46,287 nucleotides of DNA from Candidatus Nanopelagicales bacterium (GCA_018402365.1 JAGYJD010000012.1:1-46287), one strand, 5' to 3'. Shown: positions 35,341 to 44,505, counted from the first letter of the stretch. A program made the numbers and translations. Notes: generated by a model not told the origin, from the letters alone.

Positions 35341-35366
35341 TCATCCACAGCCCTTACTTATCCCCA
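35341..35366 (+). promoter_or_regulatory. Two DnaA-box-like 9-mers upstream of ssb
   Basis: TCATCCACA (35341-35349) and TTATCCCCA (35358-35366) each differ by one base from TTATCCACA and lie in the same orientation 17 bases apart. They could be DnaA-binding sites; chance is possible in a region of this composition. Confidence 0.3.
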
Positions 35367-35437
35367 GATTTTTAAAGGATCTATGCAGAAAACTCGGAGT
35401 AATTCATGCTGGATCTTTGTAGATAAAGGAGATAGCA

Positions 35438-35863
35438 ATGAATGAAATATATACAACCGTAGTTGGAAATTTGGCTTCGGAGGTTTCTTTGAGAAGCACG
35501 GCGACAGGAAGACCGTTTGCCAGCTTCAGGATGGCTTCAAACCCGAGAAGGTTCAACCGGACAACCAATCAATGGGTGGATGGTGATCCAAATTATTTGA
35601 CTGTCACTTGCTGGGGAGCTTTGGCAGAAAACGTAGAGAGCTCAATCAAAAAGGGCGACCCGGTGGTAGTTAGTGGCAAACTTAAGATTCGCCAATGGCA
35701 AGACGGTGAAAAGAGTGGAACCGCTGTTGAAGTTGAGGCAGCAGCAGTTGGGGCTGATCTTGCTCGCGGTACTTCAACTTTTAAGAGAGTCAACAAAACT
35801 CAAACCCAAGAAAGTAGTGCTTGGAATGAGCCAGTAGCGGACGCAAGCGAAGTAGCCGCCTAA
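35438..35863 (+). CDS. ssb: Single-stranded DNA-binding protein, short SsbB-like form
   Basis: An OB-fold protein of 141 residues: MNEIYTTVVGNLASEV, PFASFRMASN, DPNYLTVTCWGALAENV, KKGDPVVVSGKL. The tail ends EPVADASEVAA and lacks the acidic DDDIPF-type tip through which main SSB proteins bind repair and replication partners, so it resembles the second SSB (SsbB) of actinobacteria. AAAGGAGATAG precedes the ATG. It is followed within 4 bases by ettA. Confidence 0.9.
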   Translation: MNEIYTTVVGNLASEVSLRSTATGRPFASFRMASNPRRFNRTTNQWVDGDPNYLTVTCWGALAENVESSIKKGDPVVVSGKLKIRQWQDGEKSGTAVEVEAAAVGADLARGTSTFKRVNKTQTQESSAWNEPVADASEVAA

Positions 35864-35867
35864 CCGG

Positions 35868-37556
35868 TTGACTAACCTAAAGGGCGTGGCTGAATATATC
35901 TACTCTCTTTATAAAGCAAGAAAAGCTCACAACGAAAAAGTTGTGCTTGATGACGTCACCTTGGCGTTCCTACCGGGCGCCAAGATTGGCGTAGTGGGCC
36001 CAAATGGCGCTGGTAAGTCATCGCTACTAAAAGTGATGGCGGGAATTGAAGAATTATCAAACGGCGAGTCAAGACTTGCCCCCGGCGCAACGGTAGGAAT
36101 TTTAGAACAAGAGCCAAAATTAAATGAGAGCAAAAATGTATTACAAAATGTTGAAGAAGCCGTTAGTGGTACTAAGGCAAAACTAGACAGATTTAACGAA
36201 ATCAGCGAGATGCTGGCTGACCCTGAGGCAGATTACGACACCCTCTTGGCTGAGATGGGTAATTTGCAAGAAGAGCTGGATCATTTAAATGCGTGGGATT
36301 TAGATTCGCAATTAGAACAAGCGATGGATGCCTTGCGGCTGCCACCAGCTGATGCTGAAGTAAATATTTTGTCCGGCGGGGAAAGAAGACGAGTTGCCTT
36401 AGCGCAATTGTTGCTTCGTCAACCAGACTTGTTGTTATTAGATGAGCCGACTAACCACTTAGACGCAGAGAGTGTTTTATGGCTAGAACAGCACTTAGAA
36501 AAATACCCCGGTACCGTTGTTGCCATTACCCACGATCGCTACTTTTTGGACAATGTGGCGCAGTGGATTTTAGAAATAGATAGAGGCAGAACCTACCCTT
36601 ATGAGGGCAATTACTCGACTTACTTAGAAAAGAAACAAGAAAGATTAAAAGTTGAAGGTCAGAAGGATGCAAAACTTAAAAAACGGCTAAGTGATGAACT
36701 GGATTGGGTGAGATCGAGCCCGAAGGCGCGTCAAGCTAAGAGTAAATCCAGATTAGATCGCTATGAAGAGATGGCGACAGAGGCAGAAAAAACAAGAAAA
36801 ATGGATTTTGAAGAAATTCAAATCCCTCCTGGGCCTCGCTTAGGTAATGTCGTGATCGAAGTAAAAGATTTGGTAAAAAGTTTTGATGAGCGAATTTTGT
36901 TTGATGGGATTTCATTGTCATTGCCGCGTAACGGAATTGTCGGAATTATCGGCCCGAACGGGGTTGGTAAAACTACTTTCTTCAAGATGATTATGGGCGA
37001 AGAGCTGCCAGATTCAGGTGAAATCAAAGTTGGCGAGACGGTGAATATTTCGTATGTGGACCAGAGTAGAAGTGGAATTGATCCCAAGAAAACTGTTTGG
37101 GAAGTCGTGAGCGAGGGCTTAGATCACTTAAAAGTTGGAAACGTCGAAATGCCTTCACGAGCTTACGTAGGAGCATTTGGTTTTAAGGGTACGGATCAAC
37201 AAAAACCAGCAGGAGTTTTATCTGGCGGTGAGAGAAATCGATTGAATTTGGCTTTAACCCTCAAGCAAGGCGGAAACTTACTTTTGCTAGATGAGCCAAC
37301 TAATGATTTAGATGTTGAGACTTTGAGTAGTTTAGAGAACGCGTTATTAGAATTCCCGGGCTGCGCAGTGGTTATTTCTCACGATCGCATGTTTTTAGAC
37401 AAAGTTGCCACTCATATTTTGGCTTATGAGGGCAATTCGCAGTGGTACTGGTTTGAAGGTAACTTTGATTCATATGAGAGAAACAAAGTTGAAAGACTTG
37501 GCGCTGAAGCGGCTCGCCCCCACCGTGCCACCTACCGAAAATTAACTAGAAGCTAA
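35868..37556 (+). CDS. ettA: Energy-dependent translational throttle ABC-F protein EttA
   Basis: A soluble ABC-F ATPase that binds the ribosomal E site and gates elongation according to ATP level. Two ABC domains: Walker A GPNGAGKSS and GPNGVGKTT, signatures LSGGERRR and LSGGERNR, Walker B LLLLDEPTNHLD and LLLLDEPTNDLD; between them lie the arm/linker (LDWVRSSPKARQAKSKSRLDRYEEM), typical of EttA. Length about 560. The TTG at 35868 opens the frame, but the GTG at 35886 gives VAEYIYSLYKARKAH, the family's usual start, with AAAGG just before it. Confidence 0.94.
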   Translation: MTNLKGVAEYIYSLYKARKAHNEKVVLDDVTLAFLPGAKIGVVGPNGAGKSSLLKVMAGIEELSNGESRLAPGATVGILEQEPKLNESKNVLQNVEEAVSGTKAKLDRFNEISEMLADPEADYDTLLAEMGNLQEELDHLNAWDLDSQLEQAMDALRLPPADAEVNILSGGERRRVALAQLLLRQPDLLLLDEPTNHLDAESVLWLEQHLEKYPGTVVAITHDRYFLDNVAQWILEIDRGRTYPYEGNYSTYLEKKQERLKVEGQKDAKLKKRLSDELDWVRSSPKARQAKSKSRLDRYEEMATEAEKTRKMDFEEIQIPPGPRLGNVVIEVKDLVKSFDERILFDGISLSLPRNGIVGIIGPNGVGKTTFFKMIMGEELPDSGEIKVGETVNISYVDQSRSGIDPKKTVWEVVSEGLDHLKVGNVEMPSRAYVGAFGFKGTDQQKPAGVLSGGERNRLNLALTLKQGGNLLLLDEPTNDLDVETLSSLENALLEFPGCAVVISHDRMFLDKVATHILAYEGNSQWYWFEGNFDSYERNKVERLGAEAARPHRATYRKLTRS

Positions 37557-37559
37557 ATA

Positions 37560-38204
37560 ATGAATATTGTTTTGGGTAAAGACGAAATCCGAGTCTTAAA
37601 ATTAGTTTTAGAAAAACTAACTATTTGGGATAAAAATGCTTTAGTTAGGTTAAAAACTAAGTCGGATGTAGTGGGTATCTACGCCGCACCACCTTTTGGA
37701 GTAATTACGTTGACCGCACTCCCGGTCAAGCAGGCGTTAGCTGAAGTTGATCAAGTACTAGTCGCTATGAAAATACTTGAGCAAATTCAGTCAGCTGATT
37801 TTTTAGATTTAACAAAATTTTCGCAGCCTGTGCATTCAGCAGCTTTAGCTTTACTTCCCCCAGAGGGACCATGGTTGCCTGGCGAAAAAGGTATGAGCGG
37901 GGATGTGATGCCGAGAGTAAAAGAGCGACTAGATCAGTTAAAAAAAGATGTGGCACCACTGACACTGGTAGGCAACCAAAAAGACATTGACGTGATGACA
38001 CAAAAAGCCTGGGATGAAAAAATTTGGGGTGGACTGCCTTTTGGGGCAATGAATGCTGCTGCAGCTTTAGGAATGCTGGCACATCCAGGTACCAGAATTT
38101 CTGCCGCAATTTGCAACGGTTGGAAGCGGCTACTTACGCCAAGTGGGCAAGTTTTTGTTAAACCAGAAAATTCACTAAAAACTATTTTTACTGTTGTTAA
38201 ATAA
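37560..38204 (+). CDS. Conserved actinobacterial protein of unknown function
   Basis: A 214-residue soluble protein starting 3 bases after ettA. Visible segments: VVGIYAAPPFGVITLTALP, a strand-rich block seen in related actinobacterial proteins, a helical middle, then PPEGPWLPGEKGMSGDVMPRV and HPGTRISAAICNGWKRLLTPSGQVFV. No catalytic motif or membrane segment is seen. The tight coupling to ettA suggests a translation-linked role, which is only inference. Its 3' end overlaps glbO by 8 bases. Confidence 0.75.
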   Translation: MNIVLGKDEIRVLKLVLEKLTIWDKNALVRLKTKSDVVGIYAAPPFGVITLTALPVKQALAEVDQVLVAMKILEQIQSADFLDLTKFSQPVHSAALALLPPEGPWLPGEKGMSGDVMPRVKERLDQLKKDVAPLTLVGNQKDIDVMTQKAWDEKIWGGLPFGAMNAAAALGMLAHPGTRISAAICNGWKRLLTPSGQVFVKPENSLKTIFTVVK

Positions 38205-38583
38205 CGTCATCGTCGCGAGTATTAACCATGGCATTAGCGGCTGTATAAAGGTAATCCCAAAGTGTGCTTCTTAAATCTTCAGGTAAATCTTGTTGATCAA
38301 GAGCATGTTGCATATGGGAAAGCCAAGCATCTCTAGCAGCAAAACCAACTTGATACGGTGCGTGCCTCATGCGTAGGCGCGGGTGTCCGCGTTCATCAGA
38401 GTAGGTAGTGGGGCCACCCCAATATTGTTCTAAAAACATTAATAAACGTTTTTTTGCTGGAGCTAAATCTTGCTCGGGATACATCGGACGCAACAAAGGA
38501 TCGCTAGCGACGCCTTCGTAAAAATCATCTACAAACTTGGCAAAGAAATCATGTGCACCAAATTGCTCAAAATAGCTTGTCAT
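38197..38583 (-). CDS. glbO: Group II truncated haemoglobin (trHbO)
   Basis: A 128-residue 2-over-2 globin binding haem. The proximal His is H74 in RMRHAPY, Y22 (B10) and Y54 lie in the distal pocket region, and W87 in DAWLSHM is the TrpG8 of group II. ERGHPRLRMRH before the His is typical of trHbO. It may handle oxygen, NO or peroxide. ATG at 38583. It lies close to the MscS gene on the same strand. Confidence 0.93.
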   Translation of the reverse strand: MTSYFEQFGAHDFFAKFVDDFYEGVASDPLLRPMYPEQDLAPAKKRLLMFLEQYWGGPTTYSDERGHPRLRMRHAPYQVGFAARDAWLSHMQHALDQQDLPEDLRSTLWDYLYTAANAMVNTRDDDVI

Positions 38584-38600
38584 TAATTCTTAATTATTGC

Positions 38601-39536
38601 TTATCGTTGTTGAGAATTCGGAGGTTGGCCTGACCCGGGTAAATATGGTCGGGCTAAAACTGGCATTTTAATCCCCGCAACATCAAAAGCATTTTTTAGT
38701 TTTTCACGAATAGTGCGGGCCATTTGAATTGGTTGGTCGGGTGCAGTTTTAGCGACAATTCTTAAAAACACGGCATCACCGGTGACTTGTTCAACTCCAG
38801 CGTATGCAGGTGCGCCAAGTAGTTGACCAAAATATTGTTGATCATCGAGCATCTCAAGTCCAACTTTTTCAATTACCTTTCTAACTTTTTCTAAATCTTC
38901 GTTGTAGGCGACCGGGACATCTACAATCGCCAAAGTCCAACCTTGTGACCGGTTGGCTACTCGCATGATCTCACCATTTCTTACATACCAAACCACACCA
39001 CCAAGATCTCTTAGGCGAGTAATTCTTAAACCAACTTCTTCAACTGTTCCAACAGCTGGCCCTAAGTCAACAATGTCACCGATACCGTATTGATCTTCTA
39101 AAATAATAAATATTCCAGCTAAAAAATCTTTAATTAAAGTTTGGGCACCAAATCCAAGCGCTACTCCCGCAATTCCAGCACTTGCCAAAATTGGTGCGAC
39201 ATTTATACCTAAAATACTCAGAACCAAAATGGTAGCGACAGACCAAGTAATTAAGGCAATCGTGCTTTTAATAATCTGGCCAACTGCTTTTGAACGCTGA
39301 ACTGTGCGTTGCTCCATTACCAGTTGAGAGAGATCTTCAGTATTTTCAGCACGGCGAATAAATTCGGGTGCTCGTAATTGAGCTTTTTTTACTGCATTAT
39401 TGACGAAACTTTTCACAGTGAGACTAATTATCAAAGTTAAAATTATAGAAATTCAAAAGACTGCAGCAAGTTTGAGCGCGACCTCACCTAAAGAGTCGGT
39501 GATGTCACCAAGAAATGTTGCTAACGGCAAGTTCAT
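38601..39536 (-). pseudogene. MscS-family mechanosensitive channel with an in-frame TGA
   Basis: A small-conductance channel that opens under membrane tension. Residues of the C-terminal part include the pore helix GIAGVALGFGAQTLIKDFLAG and the beta domain ILEDQYGIGDIVDL. The full gene most likely starts at the ATG at 39536 (GGGGG upstream): MNLPLATFLGDITDSLGEVALKLAAVF, then TGA at 39453-39455, then ISIILTLIISLTVKSF. A Trp (TGG) would fit that first membrane helix, so a single G-to-A change explains the stop. Alternatively translation begins at the TTG at 39434, which lacks a ribosome site and would lose most of the first helix. C-terminus (GSGQPPNSQQR) is complete. Confidence 0.82.
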
Positions 39537-39572
39537 ACCCCCAGCGTAGGGCAGGTGACTTAACTAACTTGT

Positions 39573-39578
39573 TAAACT
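39573..39578 (+). promoter_or_regulatory. Promoter -10 (TAAACT) for a leaderless small membrane protein gene
   Basis: TAAACT ends 6 bases before the ATG at 39585, with only GAGGCT between. The GAGG could also be a ribosome site too close to the start to work. Confidence 0.4.
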
Positions 39579-39584
39579 GAGGCT

Positions 39585-39881
39585 ATGAAAAGAAAAGTTA
39601 GAGGTTTGTTAGTTTTCCTGACTGCCTTGTCGTTTTGGAGTATTCCAAATTTGGCCTTTGCGCTTTATCGTGACGACGGGGATGAGCCTGGCGAACAGTT
39701 GTCTGGGGCAACCATAGCTTTGGTATTCGTAGGTGGACCTGTAGCAATTGGATTAATAACTACCTTGCTGGTTTTGGCACCTGGCTGGTTCAGAAAAAAC
39801 GCCCGAGACTTCTCGAGCTTGACGCCGCAGGACCCAATTTTTATGAAAGATGATTCAGGGCGTAAGTCGATTTCAAGTTGA
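39585..39881 (+). CDS. Small exported membrane protein, unknown function
   Basis: A 98-residue protein with a signal peptide or first helix (about 7-27, ending LAFA), a short acidic exterior loop YRDDGDEPGEQLSG, one membrane helix (about 43-67) and a polar cytoplasmic tail. The YRDDGDEPG box followed by a helix is the pattern of a small actinobacterial membrane protein often seen near pepN. Divergent from the MscS gene; 3' end overlaps pepN by 9 bases. Confidence 0.75.
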   Translation: MKRKVRGLLVFLTALSFWSIPNLAFALYRDDGDEPGEQLSGATIALVFVGGPVAIGLITTLLVLAPGWFRKNARDFSSLTPQDPIFMKDDSGRKSISS

Positions 39882-42440
39882 GGAGTTTGCATCCTTTTTT
39901 TGAGCTCTAATGGCTCGCGCAAGTGAATCTTTTTGTTCGATAATGATTCTTTTAGCACCAATTGGTAATTCTGGATTGTTTTTTAAAAAAGTCTCTGCTT
40001 TTGCGATGACTTCTTCACTAACTACGGTAACCGGAAACAAACCAGTCACTAGGGATTGACCGATTTCATGGGTACGGGCATTCCATAAAGTGGTAACCGA
40101 ATCAAAGTAAAGATCTACGAATTCAGTTAAAACCTCGATTTGGTCAACATAGTGAAATCCCGCCAACATTGAATGAATTTCGCTGTTGGTTAGTTTTTGA
40201 TTAGTGGTAACTTCTTTCCAAGTTTTTTCTTTTTCTGACTTGTTTGGTAGGGCGGCACGAGCACCTGCGGCTTGCTCTTGTCCCATGGCAGTTGAATCTA
40301 GAGCTAACTCAGCTTCGATTTCTTTGTTGGAAGCTTTCCCAGTAACAACTAATCGGCGCAATAGGGTCCAGCGTAATTCAGGATCAACTTTAAGGCCACC
40401 AATCACTTCTTCACCTTCAAGAATTTTTGAGATGGTAGCTAAGTCTTCTTCGGTTTGCGCTACCTGCACCCAGGCCCGCAAGAAAGCTAATTGTCTATCT
40501 GAACTTGGTTCACTAATTTGCCAATTGTTTTTGAGTTTTTCAGCAAGCGTTAAGAGATAGTCACTACGTTTATTTCGATCAGCGTACATATCAATTGCAG
40601 TTCTTAGCTGTAATAGTAATTGCTGAATAACCCCAATATCTGATTCTTCGCCGATTCCGTTGATAACGAGTGTCATAAATTCTTTTGTGCTAACTTCGGC
40701 ATCGCGCAACATGTCCCACATTGCACCCCAAATTAAGGCGCGAGAGAGTGAAGATTCAATACTGTTTATTGAGTACATTGCTGTCTTGATTGAAATTTCA
40801 TCTAGTCTAATTTTTGCGTAAGTTAGGTCTTCGTCATTTAAAAGAATTAAGTCTGGTCTCACTTCACCAATTAATTCTGTAATTTCAGTAAGTGCACCAG
40901 TTACATCTAATTCAATTTTTTTATCGCGAACTAATTTTGATTCTTGGTGCCGGTAAACCCCAACTATTAATCGATGTGGACGCAGTACAGGAGGCAATCC
41001 TGCTGGGGAAGCAGGAGGTAGCTGTTCTATAAAGGCGCTTTTTATTAAATTATCTTGATCAACCTCGATAATTGGCCGCAATAATGTCGCACCAGCTGTT
41101 TCTAGCCATAGCTCACTCCATTGAGATAACTCACGACCTGAACTCTTTGACAATTCACTCAAGAGATCTGACAATTCAGTGTTTTTCCATTGATGTTTTT
41201 TGAAGTACTCTCTGATTCCTTCTAAAAATTTTTCTTCGGAAACCCAAGCAACAAGTTGTTTCAAGGCAGAGGCACCTTTAGCGTAGGTAATCCCATCAAA
41301 ATTTTCATAAACTGAATCTAAATCTGGCATTTGAGCAGCGATGGGATGAGTTGAGGGCAATTGATCTTGTCGGTAGGCCCAAGCTTTTCTTTGGACATGA
41401 AACAAAGTCCAAGCTTCTTGATATTTGGTCGCACCAGTACTGGCCCAATGAGCAGCCCATTCAGCAAAAGATTCATTTAGCCATAAATCGTTCCACCAAC
41501 GCATTGTCACTAAATCACCAAACCACATATGAGCTAATTCGTGTAAAATTGTGTTAGCTCTGGATTCATATGCGGTTTTAGTGGTGCGAGATCTGAAAAC
41601 ATATTCATCTCTAAAAGTTACGCACCCCGCGTTTTCCATCGCTCCGGCATTAAATTCAGGTACGAAAACTTGATCATATTTTTCAAAGGGATATCCAATA
41701 TTAAATTTAGTTTCAAACCAACTAAAGCCTTGTTTTGTTATTTCAAATATCTCATCAGCATCTAAAAATTCTTTTAATGATTTTCTAACAAATATGCCAA
41801 AGGGGTAAGTGCCAAATTCACCGGTAAATTCATCAGTGAATTTTTCATAAGGACCCGCACAAAGTGCAAAAAGATAAGACGAGATTTTTTTTGTTTCAGT
41901 AAATTCCCAAATTGAGGTTTGTGAATTTTGAGTTTTTGCAGTGGGGGTAGGGGAGTTGCTAATAACTGTCCAGTAAGACGGAGCGATTACGGTCAATTTT
42001 AAGTTTGCCTTGATATCTGGTTGTTCAAAAACCGGCATAAATCTTCGTGAATCTGCAACCTCAAATTGGGTATAGAGATAAACCTCTCCGTCTTGCGGAT
42101 CGGTATGTTTATGCAAACCCTCTCCAGTATTCATAAAATCACACTTAGCAACGATCGAAAGTTCATTAACTGCCTTTAGATTTGCTAGCGATATTCGAGA
42201 TCCGGTAAATAGTTCTGTTGGATTAAGTGCAATTCCGTTCAAGTTTATTTCTAAAACTTCTGAAGCAATTAAATCGATCCAAGTTGAGCTGTTAGCTTTA
42301 GCTGAAAAATTTATAGTGCTTTCGCAAATGTAAGTATCACTTTTTGGCTCGAGCGTTACTTGCACTTGGTATTTGACATCTGCAATATGGGCAGCCCGCT
42401 GGTGCGCCTCAGCTTGAGTGATATTTAAGTTATTAGACAC
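39873..42440 (-). CDS. pepN: Aminopeptidase N, M1 family
   Basis: A zinc aminopeptidase of 855 residues that removes N-terminal residues from peptides, probably in the cytoplasm since no signal peptide is seen. The substrate motif GAMENAG is near residue 267, the zinc site HELAH near 300 with the third ligand in NESFAEW 18 residues later, and the C-terminal ERAP1-like helical domain follows. Starts at a GTG with GGAG 5 bases upstream. It resembles the Streptomyces-type PepN in size and order. Confidence 0.95.
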   Translation of the reverse strand: MSNNLNITQAEAHQRAAHIADVKYQVQVTLEPKSDTYICESTINFSAKANSSTWIDLIASEVLEINLNGIALNPTELFTGSRISLANLKAVNELSIVAKCDFMNTGEGLHKHTDPQDGEVYLYTQFEVADSRRFMPVFEQPDIKANLKLTVIAPSYWTVISNSPTPTAKTQNSQTSIWEFTETKKISSYLFALCAGPYEKFTDEFTGEFGTYPFGIFVRKSLKEFLDADEIFEITKQGFSWFETKFNIGYPFEKYDQVFVPEFNAGAMENAGCVTFRDEYVFRSRTTKTAYESRANTILHELAHMWFGDLVTMRWWNDLWLNESFAEWAAHWASTGATKYQEAWTLFHVQRKAWAYRQDQLPSTHPIAAQMPDLDSVYENFDGITYAKGASALKQLVAWVSEEKFLEGIREYFKKHQWKNTELSDLLSELSKSSGRELSQWSELWLETAGATLLRPIIEVDQDNLIKSAFIEQLPPASPAGLPPVLRPHRLIVGVYRHQESKLVRDKKIELDVTGALTEITELIGEVRPDLILLNDEDLTYAKIRLDEISIKTAMYSINSIESSLSRALIWGAMWDMLRDAEVSTKEFMTLVINGIGEESDIGVIQQLLLQLRTAIDMYADRNKRSDYLLTLAEKLKNNWQISEPSSDRQLAFLRAWVQVAQTEEDLATISKILEGEEVIGGLKVDPELRWTLLRRLVVTGKASNKEIEAELALDSTAMGQEQAAGARAALPNKSEKEKTWKEVTTNQKLTNSEIHSMLAGFHYVDQIEVLTEFVDLYFDSVTTLWNARTHEIGQSLVTGLFPVTVVSEEVIAKAETFLKNNPELPIGAKRIIIEQKDSLARAIRAQKKDANSST

Positions 42441-42499
42441 GCTACTCCGTAAAGTAAAAATTCTTTAAGTGAATTCTTTCATGCGACCAGTCAAGTGGT

Positions 42500-42505
42500 T
42501 AGGCT
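42500..42505 (+). promoter_or_regulatory. Promoter -10 (TAGGCT) for a leaderless rpiB
   Basis: TAGGCT ends 6 bases before the ATG at 42512, and a weak TTTCAT (42477-42482) lies 17 bases upstream. This decides the start at 42512 over the ATG at 42506. Confidence 0.45.
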
Positions 42506-42511
42506 ATGGTC

Positions 42512-42976
42512 ATGAGAATTCACCTTGGCTGTGACCACGCAGGATTTGAGTTAAAGAATTTGCTAAAAACGCATCTTGAAAACCTGCATCACCAAGTAGT
42601 AGATCATGGGGCAGTCGATTTTGACCCTTTGGATGACTACCCAGCTTTTTGTATTGCTGCGGCACAAGCGGTAGCGGCCGAGCCGAATTCATTGGGAATT
42701 GTGATTGGTGGCAGCGGTAACGGGGAGCAGATTGCTGCAAATAAGGTGATCGGGGTTCGTGCGGCCTTAGCTTGGAGCAAAGAAACAGCGCAGTTAGCGC
42801 GTCAGCACAACAATGCCAATGTGATGGGGATCGGCGCTCGGATGCATAGCGAGCAAGAGGCAATAGAAATTGTTGAGGCATTTATTGCCACTGACTTTTC
42901 CAATGACCAAAGACATTTACGAAGAATTGATCAACTCAGAGATTATGAAGTAAAGGGAAATCTGCCCGAGGAATAG
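42512..42976 (+). CDS. rpiB: Ribose-5-phosphate isomerase B
   Basis: Interconverts ribose 5-phosphate and ribulose 5-phosphate. The N-terminal CDHAGFELK contains the substrate-binding Asp and His, VVDHGAVDFDPLDDYP and GGSGNGEQIAANKVIGVRAAL are family boxes, and NNANVMGIGAR closes the site. Serine replaces the catalytic Cys of E. coli RpiB in GGSGNG, as usual in actinobacteria. About 154 residues from the ATG at 42512. Confidence 0.95.
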   Translation: MRIHLGCDHAGFELKNLLKTHLENLHHQVVDHGAVDFDPLDDYPAFCIAAAQAVAAEPNSLGIVIGGSGNGEQIAANKVIGVRAALAWSKETAQLARQHNNANVMGIGARMHSEQEAIEIVEAFIATDFSNDQRHLRRIDQLRDYEVKGNLPEE

Positions 42977-42980
42977 TGAG

Positions 42981-43052
<72 letters not shown>

Positions 43053-43134
43053 GCTGAGTAAATTGTAAGCGCAAGCGTATCTAACCTCATTAATATGTCC
43101 GCTCCTGCACATAGATAGCATTGGGTTCCATCCA

Positions 43135-43210
43135 CGGGGCGTGGCGTAGGGGTTAGCGCGCCTGCTTTGGGAGCAGGAGATCGGGAGTTCAAATCTCCCC
43201 GCCCCGACCA
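43135..43210 (+). tRNA. tRNA-Pro (anticodon TGG)
   Basis: Acceptor CGGGGCG pairs with CGCCCCG, discriminator A and encoded CCA (43208-43210). Anticodon stem CCTGC/GCAGG with loop TTTGGGA gives TGG; T arm GGGAGTTCAAATCTCCC. It lies 20 bases before tig and could share its transcript. Confidence 0.97.
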
Positions 43211-43230
43211 AAAATAGGAGTTTTTGTTTA

Positions 43231-44505
43231 GTGAAAAGTACGGTTGAGAAAGTTTCAGAAACTAGAATTAAACTTCAAGTTGAAATACCTTTTGGAGATT
43301 TAAAACCCAACTTAGATTCTGCTTACAAAAAGATTGCTGCTCAAATTTCAATACCGGGTTTTCGTAAAGGCAAAGTTCCGCCAGCAATAATCGATCAAAG
43401 AGTTGGTCGTCCAGCGGTTTTAGAAGAAGCTATCAACGAGATGGTGCCTAAAGCTTATGCCGAAGCAGTTAAAGAAAATAAACTGTTTCCAGTAGGTCGT
43501 CCAGAAGTAGACGTAAATGAAGTATTAGACAACGAAAAAGTCTCTTTTACTGCAGAAGTAGACATTAGGCCAGAATTTGATCTACCAAATTATGATGGAA
43601 TTTCTTTAGCAGTGGATGAAATCGTAGTTACAGATAAAGATATTGATAAAGAACTCAAAGCCTTATTAAGTAGATTCGCAACGTTGAGTGATGTAGAAAG
43701 GCAATCAAAATTAGATGATGTTTTGATTCTAGATATCGCAGGAACGATTGATGGCGAAGAAGTTCCAGGCTATAGCGGCAAAGGTTTGAGTTATCAGTTA
43801 GGAACAGACGGTTTAGTGCCAGGAGCAGATAAATTATTAACTGGCAAAAAGACTGGTGAAGCTGTAGCGCATGAATTTAAACCCGAAGAGGGTCCGCATC
43901 AAGGTAAAGCTGTGAGTCTGCAAATGCAGGTGGTCGCAGTAAAAGAAAGAATTCTTCCTGCGGCAGATGATGATTTTGCCAAGTTGGCCAGTGAATTTGA
44001 CACCTTGGATGAACTGAAAGCAGATTTGAACAAGCGAGTTGAGCAGGCAAAATTGATTGAAGTTACCTACCAAGCAAGAGATAAAGCGGTGGAATATTTA
44101 GTCGATGCGATCAAGGATGTGCCGCTGCCAGAAAACGTAGTAAAAGCAGAAATCGCGGGGCATTTTACCGATGGCCATGGCGACGAAACCCACAAAGCAG
44201 AAGTAGAAGAAAACACTCGTAAGTCTTTAAGAACTCAGTTTGTTTTTGATCGGATCGCTGAAGAAGCCGAAATCGAAGTTAGTGATGCCGAGTTGTCATC
44301 TTGGATTTATCAAAATGCCGCTCGTTATCAAATGCCTCCCCAAGAATTTGCGAATAACTTGGCGAGAAGCGGTGAATTAACTTTTGCAGTAAGTGAAGTG
44401 AGAAGGGGTAAGGCAGTTTCTCTAGTGGTGCAAAAAGCAGAGATCGTAGACAGTAAAGGCAATAAAATCGATATCTCGAAAACCACTGAACCAGTTGACG
44501 AGTAG
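43231..44505 (+). CDS. tig: Trigger factor
   Basis: Ribosome-bound chaperone and prolyl isomerase. The ribosome-binding signature ISIPGFRKGKVPP is in the N-terminal domain (about 36-48), the FKBP-type isomerase domain lies at about 155-245 (VLILDIAGTIDGEEVPGYSGKG), and a helical C-terminal chaperone domain follows. Length 424 is normal. A GTG start with AGGAG upstream. First of the tig-clpP1-clpP2-clpX block. Confidence 0.96.
   Translation: MKSTVEKVSETRIKLQVEIPFGDLKPNLDSAYKKIAAQISIPGFRKGKVPPAIIDQRVGRPAVLEEAINEMVPKAYAEAVKENKLFPVGRPEVDVNEVLDNEKVSFTAEVDIRPEFDLPNYDGISLAVDEIVVTDKDIDKELKALLSRFATLSDVERQSKLDDVLILDIAGTIDGEEVPGYSGKGLSYQLGTDGLVPGADKLLTGKKTGEAVAHEFKPEEGPHQGKAVSLQMQVVAVKERILPAADDDFAKLASEFDTLDELKADLNKRVEQAKLIEVTYQARDKAVEYLVDAIKDVPLPENVVKAEIAGHFTDGHGDETHKAEVEENTRKSLRTQFVFDRIAEEAEIEVSDAELSSWIYQNAARYQMPPQEFANNLARSGELTFAVSEVRRGKAVSLVVQKAEIVDSKGNKIDISKTTEPVDE

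Noticed and set aside
39453-39455. TGA in mscS as selenocysteine or Trp recoding
   Set aside because: No SECIS-like element is evident, and TGA ends many genes here (the dehydrogenase at 5959, rph, the YfhO-like gene), so it is an ordinary stop codon.
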